Positions 39,773 to 51,099 of a stretch of 64,000 nt of DNA are shown here, piece after piece. Within the stretch, counting starts at the first letter, position 1, and every line of letters starts with the position of its first letter. Made by a program: the position numbers and the translations under genes. The DNA comes from Ctenosaura bakeri. Its lineage: Eukaryota > Chordata > Lepidosauria > Squamata > Iguanidae. The DNA lies in contig CAOLHI010000745.1 in assembly GCA_948474755.1 (NCBI GenBank), positions 682,001 through 746,000 on the forward strand, written 5' to 3'. The notes below the pieces were generated by a model. The model had not been told where the DNA came from, did not search any database, and saw nothing but the letters and a program-made list of their open reading frames with translations.

Positions 39773-40612
39773 TTCACAGAATCACAGAATCACAGATCTA
39801 GAAGAGACCACGGCCATTTCCGCACTACACTCTTATAGCACAATTATTCCACTTTCAACATCCTATGGAATCCTGGGGTTTGCAGTTTAGAGAGGAGCCA
39901 GCCGGCTCCTCCCTAAACTGCAAACCCCAGGATTGCATTGGATGTTGAAAGTGGAATAATCGCGCTATAAGAGTGTAGTGTGGAAATGGCCCACAAGAGC
40001 CATCAAGTCCAATCCACTGCCATGCAGGAATATACCGTCAAAGCATTCCCAACAGATGGCATCCAGCCTCTGATTAAAAACCTCCAAAGAAAGAGACCCC
40101 ACTATACTCTGAGGCAGCACATTCCACTGTTGAACTGCTCTTACCATCAGGAAATTCTTCCCAATGTTTAGATGGAATCTCTTTTCTTGAAGTTTGAAGC
40201 CATTGCTCCAAGACCTAGTCTGTGGAAAGCAGAACACATGCTTGCTCCATCCTCCATATGACATCCCTTTAAACATTTAAACATAACTGTCATGTCACCT
40301 CTTATCCTTCTCTTCTCCAGGCTAAACATACCTAGGTCCCTAAGCCGCCCCTCATACAGCATGATTTCCAGGCCTTCTACCATTTCGTTTGCCCTCCTCC
40401 AGACACATTCCAGCTTGTCAGTATCTGTCCTGAACTGTGGTGCCAAGAACTGGACACAGCATTCCAGATGGGGCCTGACCAAAGCAGAATTGACCTAAAC
40501 ACTATATTCCTATCAATGCATCCCAGAATCACATTGCCTTTTTTAGCTGCCACATCACACCACTGACTCACATTCAGTTTGTGGTCTACTATGACTCCTA
40601 GATCCCTTTTTT
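39773..40612 (-). pseudogene. CR1 LINE, 3' part of the reverse transcriptase gene
   Basis: On the minus strand the pieces read [12 protein letters not shown], then LRDLGMFSLEKRRIRGDM and further on FHLNIGKNFLMVRAVQQWN and LSLEVFNQRLD, the typical C-terminal end of CR1 ORF2. The tail is the CR1 signature, repeated TCACAGAATCACAGAATCAC when read forward. The frame has stops and shifts. A family A foldback at 39812-39991 splits it close to the tail. About 660 bp of CR1 remain, a usual 5' truncation. Confidence 0.9.
39812..39991. mobile_element. family A foldback MITE, 180 bp, nearly perfect palindrome
   Basis: It runs from GGCCATTTCCGCACTACAC to GTGTAGTGTGGAAATGGCC. The two halves are near-perfect inverses, meeting at about GGAGCCAGCCGGCTCC. 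CAC flanks both sides (39809-39811 and 39992-39994). The host CR1 reads continuously across once the element and one CAC are removed. Confidence 0.93.
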
Positions 40613-41050
40613 ATACAAAACAAACAAACAGAGGCACAGAACAAAAAGTAGTTTGGTAGGTAACTTTTTAAAAATCATCAGTTTCCTTTAACCTTTATAG
40701 AGCTATTTGGTAATTTTTTGCTATAACTTTACAATGTGACAAACATAACCAGCTGTGTTACTTTTTGCATTGCTAGTTAAGGGGGGGGGACTTAAAGTTC
40801 ATGAGACTGGTAAAAAACCTGAAAATGTCTTGTTGAAATGTCCCTAAATGTATCTTAGAATTTAAAAAGCAACCTTAACTCTAAATCCTTAGTCTAGAAC
40901 ACATGCCATACTCTCAAGTGACGCATTGATATTATAGTATTTTTTTCCTGGAATTTTCTGAGCTTTTCATCAGAGTCATGTGTGGCTTTTCATGCCTGGA
41001 ATTATAGCTCCCATTATCCCTCTGGAGGGCCACTTGTTCTTGGGGCCTGA

Positions 41051-41121
41051 ATGAATCTTGCCAAGAAAACTCCATGTTAGGGTCACCATAAATGGGAAAT
41101 GACTTGAAGGCACACAACAAG
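41051..41121 (+). mobile_element. 3' fragment of the ACA-tail SINE
   Basis: AATCTTGCCAAGAAAACTCC, GTTAGGGTCACCATAAATGG, then GACTTGAAGGCACACAACAA. Confidence 0.85.
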
Positions 41122-43351
41122 CTCTAGCTACTCTGAGGTTATGCAGCATTAATTTAAACTGTCATAGTTTGGGCATAGAAATATGCATCTTAAGTCACAC
41201 TTTCCCATTTGGCTTTCATAACAAAACAGAAAACACATATTCCAGTTTATACTAAAGTGCTCCATCTCCTCTTATGCTTATCAAGTAATGTCAAAAATAG
41301 TCTCTGTGTTTGCTTATCAAAATTCTCTCTGTATCTATCCTTTTATTAAATAGCTATGCAAGCCAACCAATTCTGAGACTTGTAGTCCCAAAAGTAACTT
41401 TTCCAAGCTCTGGGCATCATTATGGGCTGCATCACCCTTTTTTTAAAAAAAAAACCTGTTTAAAAACTCAGCTAGCAATACGTTACAAGGGGGGCTTCTG
41501 TATTTTTGCATGTTTTAAAGAACTCTCTGGATTATAGCTATAATGTTGTGGCCAAAAGAGAAGAACATTCATCATTTTTTATTAAGGAGAAGTGTCATGC
41601 CAAAAAATAAACCTAAATAAATGCAAAAGCATGTACAACAGCTCTAAGTCATCCAGTCCTTGGCAACATTAATCTATGAGAACAGGAAGAACTTGCTTTT
41701 CAAATAATAAATGAAATTCTCTTTTCCTTTAAACTGATGCAAAATAGTTTCGAATCCTTTAGGAGTGAAAGGCATTTGGTACTTTGTGATCCTGCGACCC
41801 CTTACCAATTAATTTAGGTTATATTATGTGAATACAAATCCAAAAGTATTTATTCTTCCTAGTAGCACATTCAGAACTTTGATGTGCTTTAAAAAATATG
41901 TACAGTTCCAAAGTAACTAAAAGGAGATAATTATCTGCCCTTGTAGTTGTGATGTTTAAAAATTACTCCTCACTCTCCCATTTCCAAAGAAAGCTATAGA
42001 AATGATTGTGCATAGGTTATTTTAAAAATCTATCTGCATGATGCAATCCACTGGCTGTGATATAAAACACATTGTCCATCTACCCCATTATTGTCTCAAC
42101 ACTGACAATACAGCACAAGCTAGCACTTGACCATGTGATATTCTTCAGCTTTTAGAAAGCCTAGACATCCAAATCCCTTAAAAGTTACTTACACAGAAAA
42201 ACAGCAGGTGTATCCCTTCATAAGCCAGAACTGTAATGTAATGCAACTGTATCTCATTTACTGGGGAGCATAATTAATTGCAAGTAACTATTGAAACTAT
42301 TTACTTTGAATTCAAGAATCTTCCCCATACCCCAAAGAGGTGGAAGAATATATTTATTGAGTCTGATGTATTTTGAACAACTTCTTTAGGTACCAATGTC
42401 TGACATCCAACTTTTGTTCTTTGAAGAAGTCCACAATTATAGTTCTATAGATTTGAAGGCTTCTTCCCTCTTTCATCCCCATACTGGGTGTCTTTCCTTT
42501 CTGGGATTTTCTTTTTTAAAATTACAACACAATCCAAGCCATAAAAGCTACAGCAAATCAACTACACTGTTTGCTTCCCATTTCATCAGCCTCAAAATAA
42601 TAATACTGTTAAAAAAAAACTGGAAAGGAGTAAATGGTCAACTGGAGAATAATAATATTTTTTTAAAAAAACATGTTTTGGACTAAACTATGTTTTCCTT
42701 TGTGCAGCCAGCAATAAAAAAAAACAGCAGGTCTGATTCAAACATTTTACAAATACAGAAAATTATTTCCTGAGGAAACGTTAACTAGTTGCAAGTTAAA
42801 CCATATGTTTGAAGATATGCAATAGACATAACACTTGTGTGGACCACAGGTAGTGAAAATAAGAGGCCCTATGGTTAGGAGAAAAGTTTAGGTGAACTAT
42901 TGAGAGTCAGTTTTAAGAACTGTTACTTTAAAAAACAAGCAGAGGCTCGGGGTGCTGCCAAAAGGGTAGATCCTAATACAACCCATTGTGGCTGGTGGGT
43001 TCCACGACAGAGGTGGTGGTGAATCTATTCCAGGTTTTTGTCAAGGGTCTATCCAAGGTGCTGATCCTTCTCCCCAAAAGGCATCCAGCATCTTGGATAG
43101 CTCCTATGAAGTTTAGAGCAAAACTGAAGCACCCCACTAACACTGGAGACACTAGCTGCTAATGAACTCTATTAATCAAAAGGCACTGTGCACCAATTTG
43201 TTGAGTCTTTCTTTCTTCTTTAACAGGTTAAACCTTGTAAGCAAAAAAGAGAGAAAAGCCAGTGGGAAAATATGGGAGGGTTACATGTAGAAGATTATGG
43301 TCATATGGACATTAAATACATAAAATGAGGCAGAGAGTTCTTTCACATTGT
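41122..43351. other. intron stretch, mostly unassigned
   Basis: A short AAAAGTAACTTTTCCAAGCT word at 41391 belongs to the degenerate repeat noted near 37300. AT-rich elsewhere. The 96-codon frame at 42396-42686 has no support. Confidence 0.4.
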
Positions 43352-43722
43352 GGCCCTTTCTCCAGCTTACCTCCTTGCGGTGGCATCCAGTGGTGATCCC
43401 AGCAGCAATTCTATCAGGAAGAGAGCACAACGGCAGTGCTCCCCTCCACATGGGATCAGCTGCCTGTTGAAGGGAACATTGCTCCTTTCCACAGCTGGGT
43501 ACTTTCCCAGCTTGCACTAGGGCAAGAAGCACTGCCACTGTGCTTCCTGCCCTTCTGCACGATAGGCACGTGTGGGATGGTGGCGTGATTGTGGGTCATT
43601 GACGGGGAAAACCCATCAATGATTTAACCTGTGATCACACCACCTGGAGATGGGAGAAGGACAGGACCACAATGACATCATGTCCTTCTCCTGTCCCCAT
43701 GGTGGGTGCTGCGGAAAGGTCC
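43352..43722. mobile_element. family B GGCC-ended element, diverged, 371 bp
   Basis: It starts GGCCCTTTCTCCAGC and ends CTGCGGAAAGGTCC, flanked by TGT and TAT. CTGGGTACTTTCCCAGCTTG and CACTAGGGCAAGAAGC are the diverged form of the core seen in the elements at 6997 and 34189. Confidence 0.65.
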
Positions 43723-43920
43723 TATGTAGTTACAGCACTATGATAATTGTCATAGCTGCATCCTATGGAATCCTGGGATTAGCAGTTAGGGGGTATGCAC
43801 CTAGAATTCTTACCCAAAAAGCTCTGCTGCCTCCAGACTACAAACTCCAGGATTCCACAGGATGCAGCCATGACAGTTAAAAGTGGAATCATGAATCTAT
43901 GATTGCATAACGTGAAAGAG
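43723..43920. mobile_element. family A MITE, diverged, abutting the family B element
   Basis: GTAGTTACAGCACTATGATA, ATCCTATGGAATCCTGGGAT and the inverse half CCAGGATTCCACAGGATGCA are clear. The right end is degraded (ATAACGTGAAAGAGAC). It starts where the previous element ends. Confidence 0.75.
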
Positions 43921-46230
43921 ACAAGGGCAATAAAAGCCATGCCTTGGATTGTTCTGGTTGTAGGATGGAGTTTTCCTACCAGCCTCTTCCCTCAGTGTCT
44001 CCATTTGCTTTGCATGTCAAAAAATCAGTCCTGAAGACTGAGGAATTCTCCAGGAAAGTGTGACATGTGGTAAGGGATGCAGTGAGAAGGGGAAGTACCT
44101 CCTTCAAAAGACCTTCATGCAACAGCACCTTTCTCATTCAAGCTACAAATGGACTATAATGGAGATAAATCTGCCATTACACATAAAGAATTGTCCAGTT
44201 TGCTTTGGGAAGCCAATGTAAGAATGAGGTGCAACTGTATATGCACTTGGGTAGGAGAACACCCCACTGAATTTAGAGAATTAAGTGCAACTCATCCAAC
44301 TTCTGTGCCATGAATACATTTGGCCAGTGGTAGCCATATCTGGTCAAAGTGGTATTTCTCTTGTTATCTGATGGCCAATGCAAACCTCACATGTAATGCT
44401 CTAGCTACCCACAGAGCTTTGGTGAATTTGATTGCATTCAGTGACATAAATAGATGTCAAAATGGCATAAATAGAATGTATCTATATTTAAAGAAAAGAA
44501 ATAACCCATTTTGTGGCTGGAATGCTCAAGCCACATCATCTATCAAAGACTAATTAACTAGTTCACAATCTTACATTATCTGCCTCGTGTCCAATAATGT
44601 CCTTTGTTTGGCCATGAGGAACACCAACCATAATTTTTTGGTGATTGCTGATAAGTATTTGTGAGACATGGGAAGGAAGGAAAGAATGTGGGTGAAAGTC
44701 TTGTAAAACTGTTACTCAAATGTGTGCTGACCTTCATGTTATGACTTTAGCCTTTCTATTCCTTAACATGCTAAGTGAGGGAGCTGTGTCCTAGCCTGCT
44801 CTGTTTTCTGCATTACCATGTCCTTCCAAACTCTCAGATCTTAGCAGGCATTGTTCCAGGTTGGCTGCTTGAAAATATGAATTGGGATGACTGTTCACTA
44901 CCCCAGCCTGTACCTTCAAAGGTCCCTCTTCCAAGGCAAGAGGCTGACTCTCTGAAGTCTTACTTGAGAGGGAGAAGCCTTGGAAAGTTTGGCTCAGGCT
45001 CACAGCTAACTTCATTGTGTCCCTTCCAGAGGCTCACCTTTCCAAAGTAGGGAAGCTTCCTTACTTTTTAAAAGCAAGTTAGCTACATACTGGAGGACTT
45101 GGGGGGAAAGGGGGTAGTCATAAAAAGTAACCTTCCCAAGCACTTCTCACAGCACTGTTTTGTTGCAGGATCCAACTTGTTTCTTCAGTTTCAAAATTCC
45201 AAGAGGAAGTTATCATCCCTTCTATACAGTCAAATTACAAATGCAAGAACAATTGTCTCCATTTAAAGCCAATAAAGAGCGCATACTAATCCATCTTGAT
45301 TACAGAAAGATGAAAGTGGCTTCCCAACAAAAGCTTCTTTATGGGCTCTTTATAACAGCTTGTGTGTTGTTTTGGTTGAACCATGTTCCTATTGTCTGCG
45401 TTGCTATCGTATTTTAAGTTGAAACATAGAGCTGGAAATCAGGCATGTGGCAATGCTGAGGAAGGAGGAGTTTAGATGCTTGCAATAAAAGGGTGTAAGT
45501 ACTGAAGATCATCCTTGCATTTAATTCACAAAGAGTCCTAAGCCAAGCTTATTATTCCTTACAGAACTGCCATCATTTTCTTATACACAGAGACATTATG
45601 GCCACATGCCAAAGAGCTACTCTAGGGATATTAAAGGGCTTTTACACACCTGGTAGGATACTGGCTTTGGCTCTTTAAACAGCACACCCAGATGCCATAA
45701 CAAAAACTGTTCAGCACTTTCCTTCAAGTTAAAAGGAGTTGCTATGGGGTAGGAAGAACTATTGTTCAAGCTCAGATTTCCCTCAGAGGCATGCAACTCA
45801 CTATGCAGTACATGTCTTAAAGAAACCATAATATTTAATCTAAGTGTAATGAGAAAATGTACTTTCCCCCAGCAAAAAGCAATGTGTTAGTTTTGGTACA
45901 TGTTTGGAACCTGGAGGCATCGTAGTGATAACTATGATGCATTACTTTTTGAGGTAGCAAGGAGACAACAAGTTTTTTCTTTTCTTTTTTACTTTTCATT
46001 TCTTTCTGTCTTTCCCCCCCTAAAGTCCTTTAATATTTATTCCAAATAGTTTTAAATGGTTTTAGAAATAATTTAAGAAGTAGCAAAAAGTAACACGTTG
46101 CTAACACAGTATTGACACATCACTCATAAAGTAACACAACAAAAATGCTACTTTTTTTTTTAAAGTTACACCTATGTTGTTACTTAAAAAAAAGTTCTAA
46201 GCTTTGTACACTATAAATAGCAGTATGCAA
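43921..46230. other. intron stretch, mostly unassigned
   Basis: No classified element. From 45890 on there are AAAAGTAAC-type words of the degenerate repeat family. The 85-91-codon frames have no splice sites and no domain. Confidence 0.4.
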
Positions 46231-46300
46231 TCTTTGGAGTCTCTCAATTGTAGGGCTGCCATAGGTCAAAGTCCACTTGACAGTAATTAACAACAACAAA
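46231..46300 (+). mobile_element. RTE-like LINE, extreme 3' end
   Basis: GGAGTCTCTCAATTGTAGGG, CTGCCATAGGTCAAAGTCCA, CTTGACAG, then AACAACAACAAA. Confidence 0.7.
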
Positions 46301-46448
46301 ATAACGGAGCTCTACTTTCTGGTGCATGTTTTTATCACTGCTACTAAGCCACAAACCTCAGGGCATATGAGACTACCACTCCAATCACAACCATATTGGC
46401 AGAGCATGGTCAGAGTTGTAGTCAAACAAGGAATCTACATCTGCTACT

Positions 46449-47262
46449 CAGTGATGTAGACTGGAGTTGATAGACTCGGACTCAAGTCAGACTTAAGTAA
46501 CTTCAGTGACTTGACTTGGACTTGACTCAGCAAAAATTACACACTAACTCCATTCGACTTGAGACTTGTATATTTTTAGAGACTGACTTGCTGCACTTGG
46601 TTCAGTAACATAACACATTCATCCAGAAACCGTACAATTTACTGATCACATAACAACCTGTCTCAAGCCCATAGTGTAGACACATTTCTCAGAGGGAACA
46701 GCCAATGGGTTAGGCAATGGGCTTGAGGTGGGGTTGGGGTCTGCTCAGCAGCCTGTTGCCGCCACATATAGGAGGAGCTTTCTAAAAAATTTTCCTAAGA
46801 GCAGAAGGCAAGACTCATGCCCAGAGTGTAGGGTGTGTATCTCAGAGAGGAACAGAAAATGTGTTAGGCAATGGGCTTGAGGAGGAAGCATCCTTTTTTC
46901 TAAAGCTCTTGAAGCTTCAGTAATGGGGAATAAGAAGGATCCTATTCCCCAGTTCTGAAAAAGCCTCCAGCTTTGCAAATGGGAAGTAAGAAGGATCTAT
47001 TCCCCACTTCCAAAGCTGCAGGTGACAAAAATACAAAAGTAGAGGTCTGACTCTACTTAAATTGTTAAAATTGACTTTATTTCACTCTGTCCAGAAATTC
47101 TGGAATATATGTTAAGGTATAAAGTTTGCTCCCAGACTTGAGACTTAACTCGAGACTTGACTTGAAAGTATCTTGCAAGGACTTGAGACTCGACTCGAGA
47201 CTTGAAGGTAGAGACTTGAGACTTGACTTGAGATTGGAGTAAAAGACTAAAATATATCACTG
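46449..47262. mobile_element. hAT element with CAGTGATGTA ends, copy 2 (814 bp)
   Basis: It starts CAGTGATGTAGACTGGAG and ends ATATATCACTG. CTGCTACT (46441-46448) and CTACTACT (47263-47270) match at 7 of 8 positions. The GGTCTGCTCAGCAGCCTGTT segment is the reverse of one in copy 1 (19733-20420), so the copies lie in opposite orientation. Subterminal GACTTGAGACTCGACTCGAG words are very dense. It is non-autonomous. Confidence 0.88.
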
Positions 47263-47619
47263 CTACTACTTCAAGAACTTATGAAGAAAACATAAAAAAT
47301 GGCTTCATCTTGAATTTTCAAGCTGATACTACAGGATAAAGTGGCAGGTAAGCTGGCTTCCAACTGTATGTCATACTTGATGGGAAAACATGAATTAGAA
47401 AGTCTTTTTTTGTAGGATGTTGGAGAAAGATTAGCAATCTTCCTTGTCCCCTTTCTGACCCATGTGTTTGTGTTGTCTTACAAGTGAACACTTCACTGCT
47501 GTGTGTACACGCACAAAGAAAACAAGGGGCAGGAAAAGAAACCATATCTCCTAACATTTCACAGATAAACACTGGGATGTATGTGGTCAAGCAACATCAG
47601 ACTGTGGTCAAGAACAATC

Positions 47620-48160
47620 ACTTCATTTATATCTCACTTTTCTTTGAGGCTGGGATGTGGACTACAAAAAAATCATAAAATGCAACAGAACACCTATAGT
47701 TAAAGAAAAATCAGAATAAGTAACAGCAAAATTAAAACAATTTAAAATCCTACTTTAAAACAAAAACTAAAAACAATAGAGCACCATAAAAAATCTTTTT
47801 GTTAAAATCAATTTCCAAAGGCTTCTTGGGATAAAAAGGTCTTCCTGCTGCTGAAAGGACAACAAAGAAGGAGCTATCCAAGGCCATTTCTACACTACAG
47901 TCTTATAGTGCTATTCTTCCACTTTCAACATCCTTTGGAATCCTGGGGTTTCCAGTTTAGGGAGGGACCTTTAGAATTCTCAGCCTGAGAGCTCTTTGGC
48001 CATAGTAAACTACAAACTCCAGAATTCCACAAGATATTGAAAGTGGAAGAATAGCACTATAATACCACGGTGCGGAAATGGCCCTAGATTCCCTTGTGAG
48101 GGAGATCCAAAGTGGGAGAGTAGCAGCAATACAGAACTCTTTCTCTGGCATTCCCACCAA
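47620..48160 (-). mobile_element. L2-like LINE 3' region, split by a family A MITE
   Basis: Forward words TATATCTCACTTTTCTTTGA and GGTCTTCCTGCTGCTGAAAG match the reverse of the LINE at 59290-60345. After the MITE (47882-48083), AGGGAGATCCAAAGTGGGAG and GGCATTCCCACCAACTGTGC continue the same LINE. The far boundary is uncertain. Confidence 0.65.
47882..48083. mobile_element. family A MITE, 202 bp
   Basis: GGCCATTTCTACACTACAG to GTGCGGAAATGGCC. Flanks are CAA and CTA, so the target duplication is imperfect or has decayed. Together with the following 280 bases it is repeated at 50451-50940. Confidence 0.85.
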
Positions 48161-48365
48161 CTGTGCCGGTGAAGGGCATGGGACAGGAAAATGTGCTCCC
48201 GCATACACAGAATCTATTAATGAGGAAGGACACACAAACTAGAAAAGGCTGCAGCAGTTTGTTTTTGCCTCAGCTTACTGGGATGGGCAAGATTTTATAT
48301 TTTGAACACTTTTCATCAGTTTCCCATTCCAGGCAGTCCCTATAAGAACTACTGTTTAGCTAAGA

Positions 48366-50263
48366 ATTGGTGTCTGAATTTTCTTTCCTCACTCTTCCCT
48401 CTCAGTCCCTTCTTCTTTTTGTTCTGTGTCTTTAAGACTGCAAGACTCAAGCAGGAATGATGTAATTTTATTAATTGCAAATATTTAATTTGAGAACTTT
48501 TTTGGCTGGAGAGCAGGATAATAAAGAAAACAACACATTGCAGGAATGAGACACAGAGAGGTTATTTATTTATTTCTCCATCTTTCCCCCAGCATGCAAC
48601 CCTGTACTGGGACTTCTTTCATCTTTTCCAGGGCATGGTTTGATGCATTATAATTCCTATGTTGATGATTGGTTTAAACCGATTTCAAACTGACTGACTT
48701 ACACTGATTTCACCGTATCATATAGGGCAGGATGTAAACATTTTAATAAATGTAACCAATGAAAGTTTGTTTGTTTAGACATCATGGCAAAAAATAAAGC
48801 AAGAGCGAGGCAGATGAGGAAGTCTAAGGCATACTCTGTGTGTATTCCAGACAGTGCCAGCTCTAAAATTGTTTCCAAACCTCTGAAAAGTTAAAAATGC
48901 ACACCTTCCATTAAGCTAGGAGTTTGTCATCTTTCTTTCTCCAGAATCTATGCTGGGTTTGTCTAAGTGAACTAAATCTCTTTGGTCTGTGTGTGTGTGT
49001 GTGCACGGTGGGAAGGGAGGATATTTCTACTTTTCAGAGACTGAACAGACTGCATAGTACCACACGTCATCAGGAACGCACAGGTGCCGAACTCCAGATC
49101 TGAAAGCAGCCTCTGTGAAGAAGCTACCAGTAAATAAATGCTGCAATTAAATTCACCTCATCCATTTTCATTTCTTCTTCCAAGTTATATGCTCCAATCT
49201 ATTAGACTATTTGAAAAATTGATTGCTAAATTCCCAATATTAAACTACAGCCATTTCCAGTTAGCAGCGTAGTAAAAGAAAGTTTTTTTCCTCCTTCCAC
49301 GAACACTTGCATAATTCAAAGCTGTCTATACCTAGTATGGTACAGCTTCAGCCTGAAGCGTGTTTTTATGCCCGAGTTATGTCCTCCTTGAATGAAGGAT
49401 TTTAAAATGGAAACTGTGACAGATCCTCAGCTAAGCCCCTAGAGAGAGTGCAGCATTAATGCATATGATGCTGGTCTAATTAATTAAAAATATAGATGCA
49501 ATCAAGATTTGACAATAGAATTCTTTCAAACCTGTATTTAAGTCCTGCCAGCTTAATTTCTTCTGCTTGTCAACCGTGACTCTCAAAAGCAAACAAAAAA
49601 TAATTTCCCATCTTTATTTATGAAATTTAATTATTCAGATGCAAACAATGTTTGCTTTGTGTATCTTCTCTTTTTATATCATCCCCCTTCATTTACAGTT
49701 TTATGCTACAAGGATGAACACACCATGTATAACAGAAATATTACATTAACTATGGAAATATTCCAAGACAGAAACCAGGCCAATATTGTAAACAGTGTTT
49801 GGAGACTATTTCAATGGCTTCCTAATTAAGTGTGCTTCAATGTTGCCCACAAATCCCTTTTTAAAATGTGTTTTCTACAAACATTTAGAGGATGTTTTCC
49901 TTCTTATAATGCTGCTGGAAAGTAGAATCCCACACGTACTTGCACAAATGTGTTCATACAAATATTTGCACCAGAAATGTTTATGGGAACATCTTTGCAG
50001 GATTTGGAAAGCAACAGGAAGAAGAATTAGCACATTTCTTTTCAAGATACATTCAGAGAAGAGAGTGAGCCACTTTAAATGCTTTGAAGTTTCCACAATT
50101 TTGTTATTTTGTGTAATTTTTCTACAGCTTACATATTGATATCAGTTCTAAAGAAAAAGGCAGAGGTGGGAGCAGCACTAACACTAAACAGCAATAGGAA
50201 TATATGAAGAAGTCAATAGTCAGGAAAATAAATACAGAAACCAATCAAACCAAATAGATATTT
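48366..50263. other. intron stretch without recognised elements
   Basis: Only a (GT)n tract at 48988-49004 stands out. The 114-codon frame at 49795-50139 has no domain. Confidence 0.4.
48988..49004. repeat. (GT)n microsatellite
   Basis: Eight or nine GT units. Confidence 0.85.
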
Positions 50264-51099
50264 ATGTTGCTGTGTGCCTTCAAATATCATTTCCAATTTA
50301 TGGTGACCATAAGGTGACCGTATTAGAGAGCTTTCCTAGCAAGATTTGTTCAGAGGAGGTTTTGCCTTTGTCCTCCTCTGGGGCTGAGAAAGTATGACTT
50401 GTCCAAAGTCACTCAGTGGGTTTCCGTGGCTGAGCAGTGATTCATTCTCTGGCCCATTTCTGCACTATGCTATTCTAGTGCTATTATTCCACTGTCAATA
50501 TCCTATGGAATCCTGGGATTTGCAGTGTAGGGAGAAGCATTCAGAATTCTCAGCCAGAGAGCTCTTTGGCTGCAGTAAACTACAAACCCCAGAATTCCAC
50601 AGAATGTTGAAGTGGAATAATAGCACTAGAACAGTGTAGTGCGGAAATGGCCCTAGATTCCCTAGGGAGGGAGAGCCAAAGTGGGGGAGCAGCCATAGAG
50701 AACTCTTTCTCTGGCATTCCCACCAACTGTGCTTTTGAAGAGTGTGGGATAGAGAAATGTGCCCCCACCATAGAAGTTATTAATGAAGAAGGACACACAA
50801 ACTAGAAAAGGCTGCAGCAGTTTGTTTTTGCCTCAGCTTACTGGGATGGGCAAGATTGCATGTTTTGACCACTTTTCATCTGTTTCTCATTCCAGGCAGC
50901 CCTTATAAGAATTACTGTTTAACTAAGACTGTTTAGTCCTTATAAGAACTACTGTTTAGCTTGAGGCCCCTCCCTAAACTGCAAACCCCAGGATTCCATA
51001 GGATGTTGAAAGAGGAATAATAGCACTGTAACAAACTAGTGTGGAAATGTCCCTTGTCTCCAGAGATAGAGTCCAATACTCAAACCACCAGACTGCACA
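50264..51099 (-). mobile_element. tRNA-derived SINE with ACA tail, split by a MITE composite
   Basis: The SINE tail and body run from TGTTGCTGTGTGCCTTCAAA (50264) to GGCTGAGCAGTGATTCATTC (about 50450). The head resumes at TCTCCAGAGATAGAGTCCAA (51057) and ends near CCAGACTGCACAG. The 600 bases between them are a later insertion. Confidence 0.88.
50451..51053. mobile_element. composite: full family A MITE + LINE piece + MITE right half
   Basis: A full MITE (50451-50652, GGCCCATTTCTGCAC to GCGGAAATGGCC) is followed by about 300 bases of L2-like LINE and unassigned sequence, then by the right half of another family A MITE (50962-51053, ending GTGTGGAAATGTCCC). The MITE plus middle part is the same arrangement as 47882-48365. 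A short tandem duplication, TATAAGAA(T/C)TACTGTTTA, lies at about 50905-50960. The whole block sits inside a SINE. Confidence 0.8.

Noticed and set aside
46449..47262. Satellite or CRISPR-like array suggested by repeated GACTTGAG words
   Set aside because: Spacing is irregular and both orientations occur; the words belong to the subterminal regions of a hAT element with an 8-bp target duplication.
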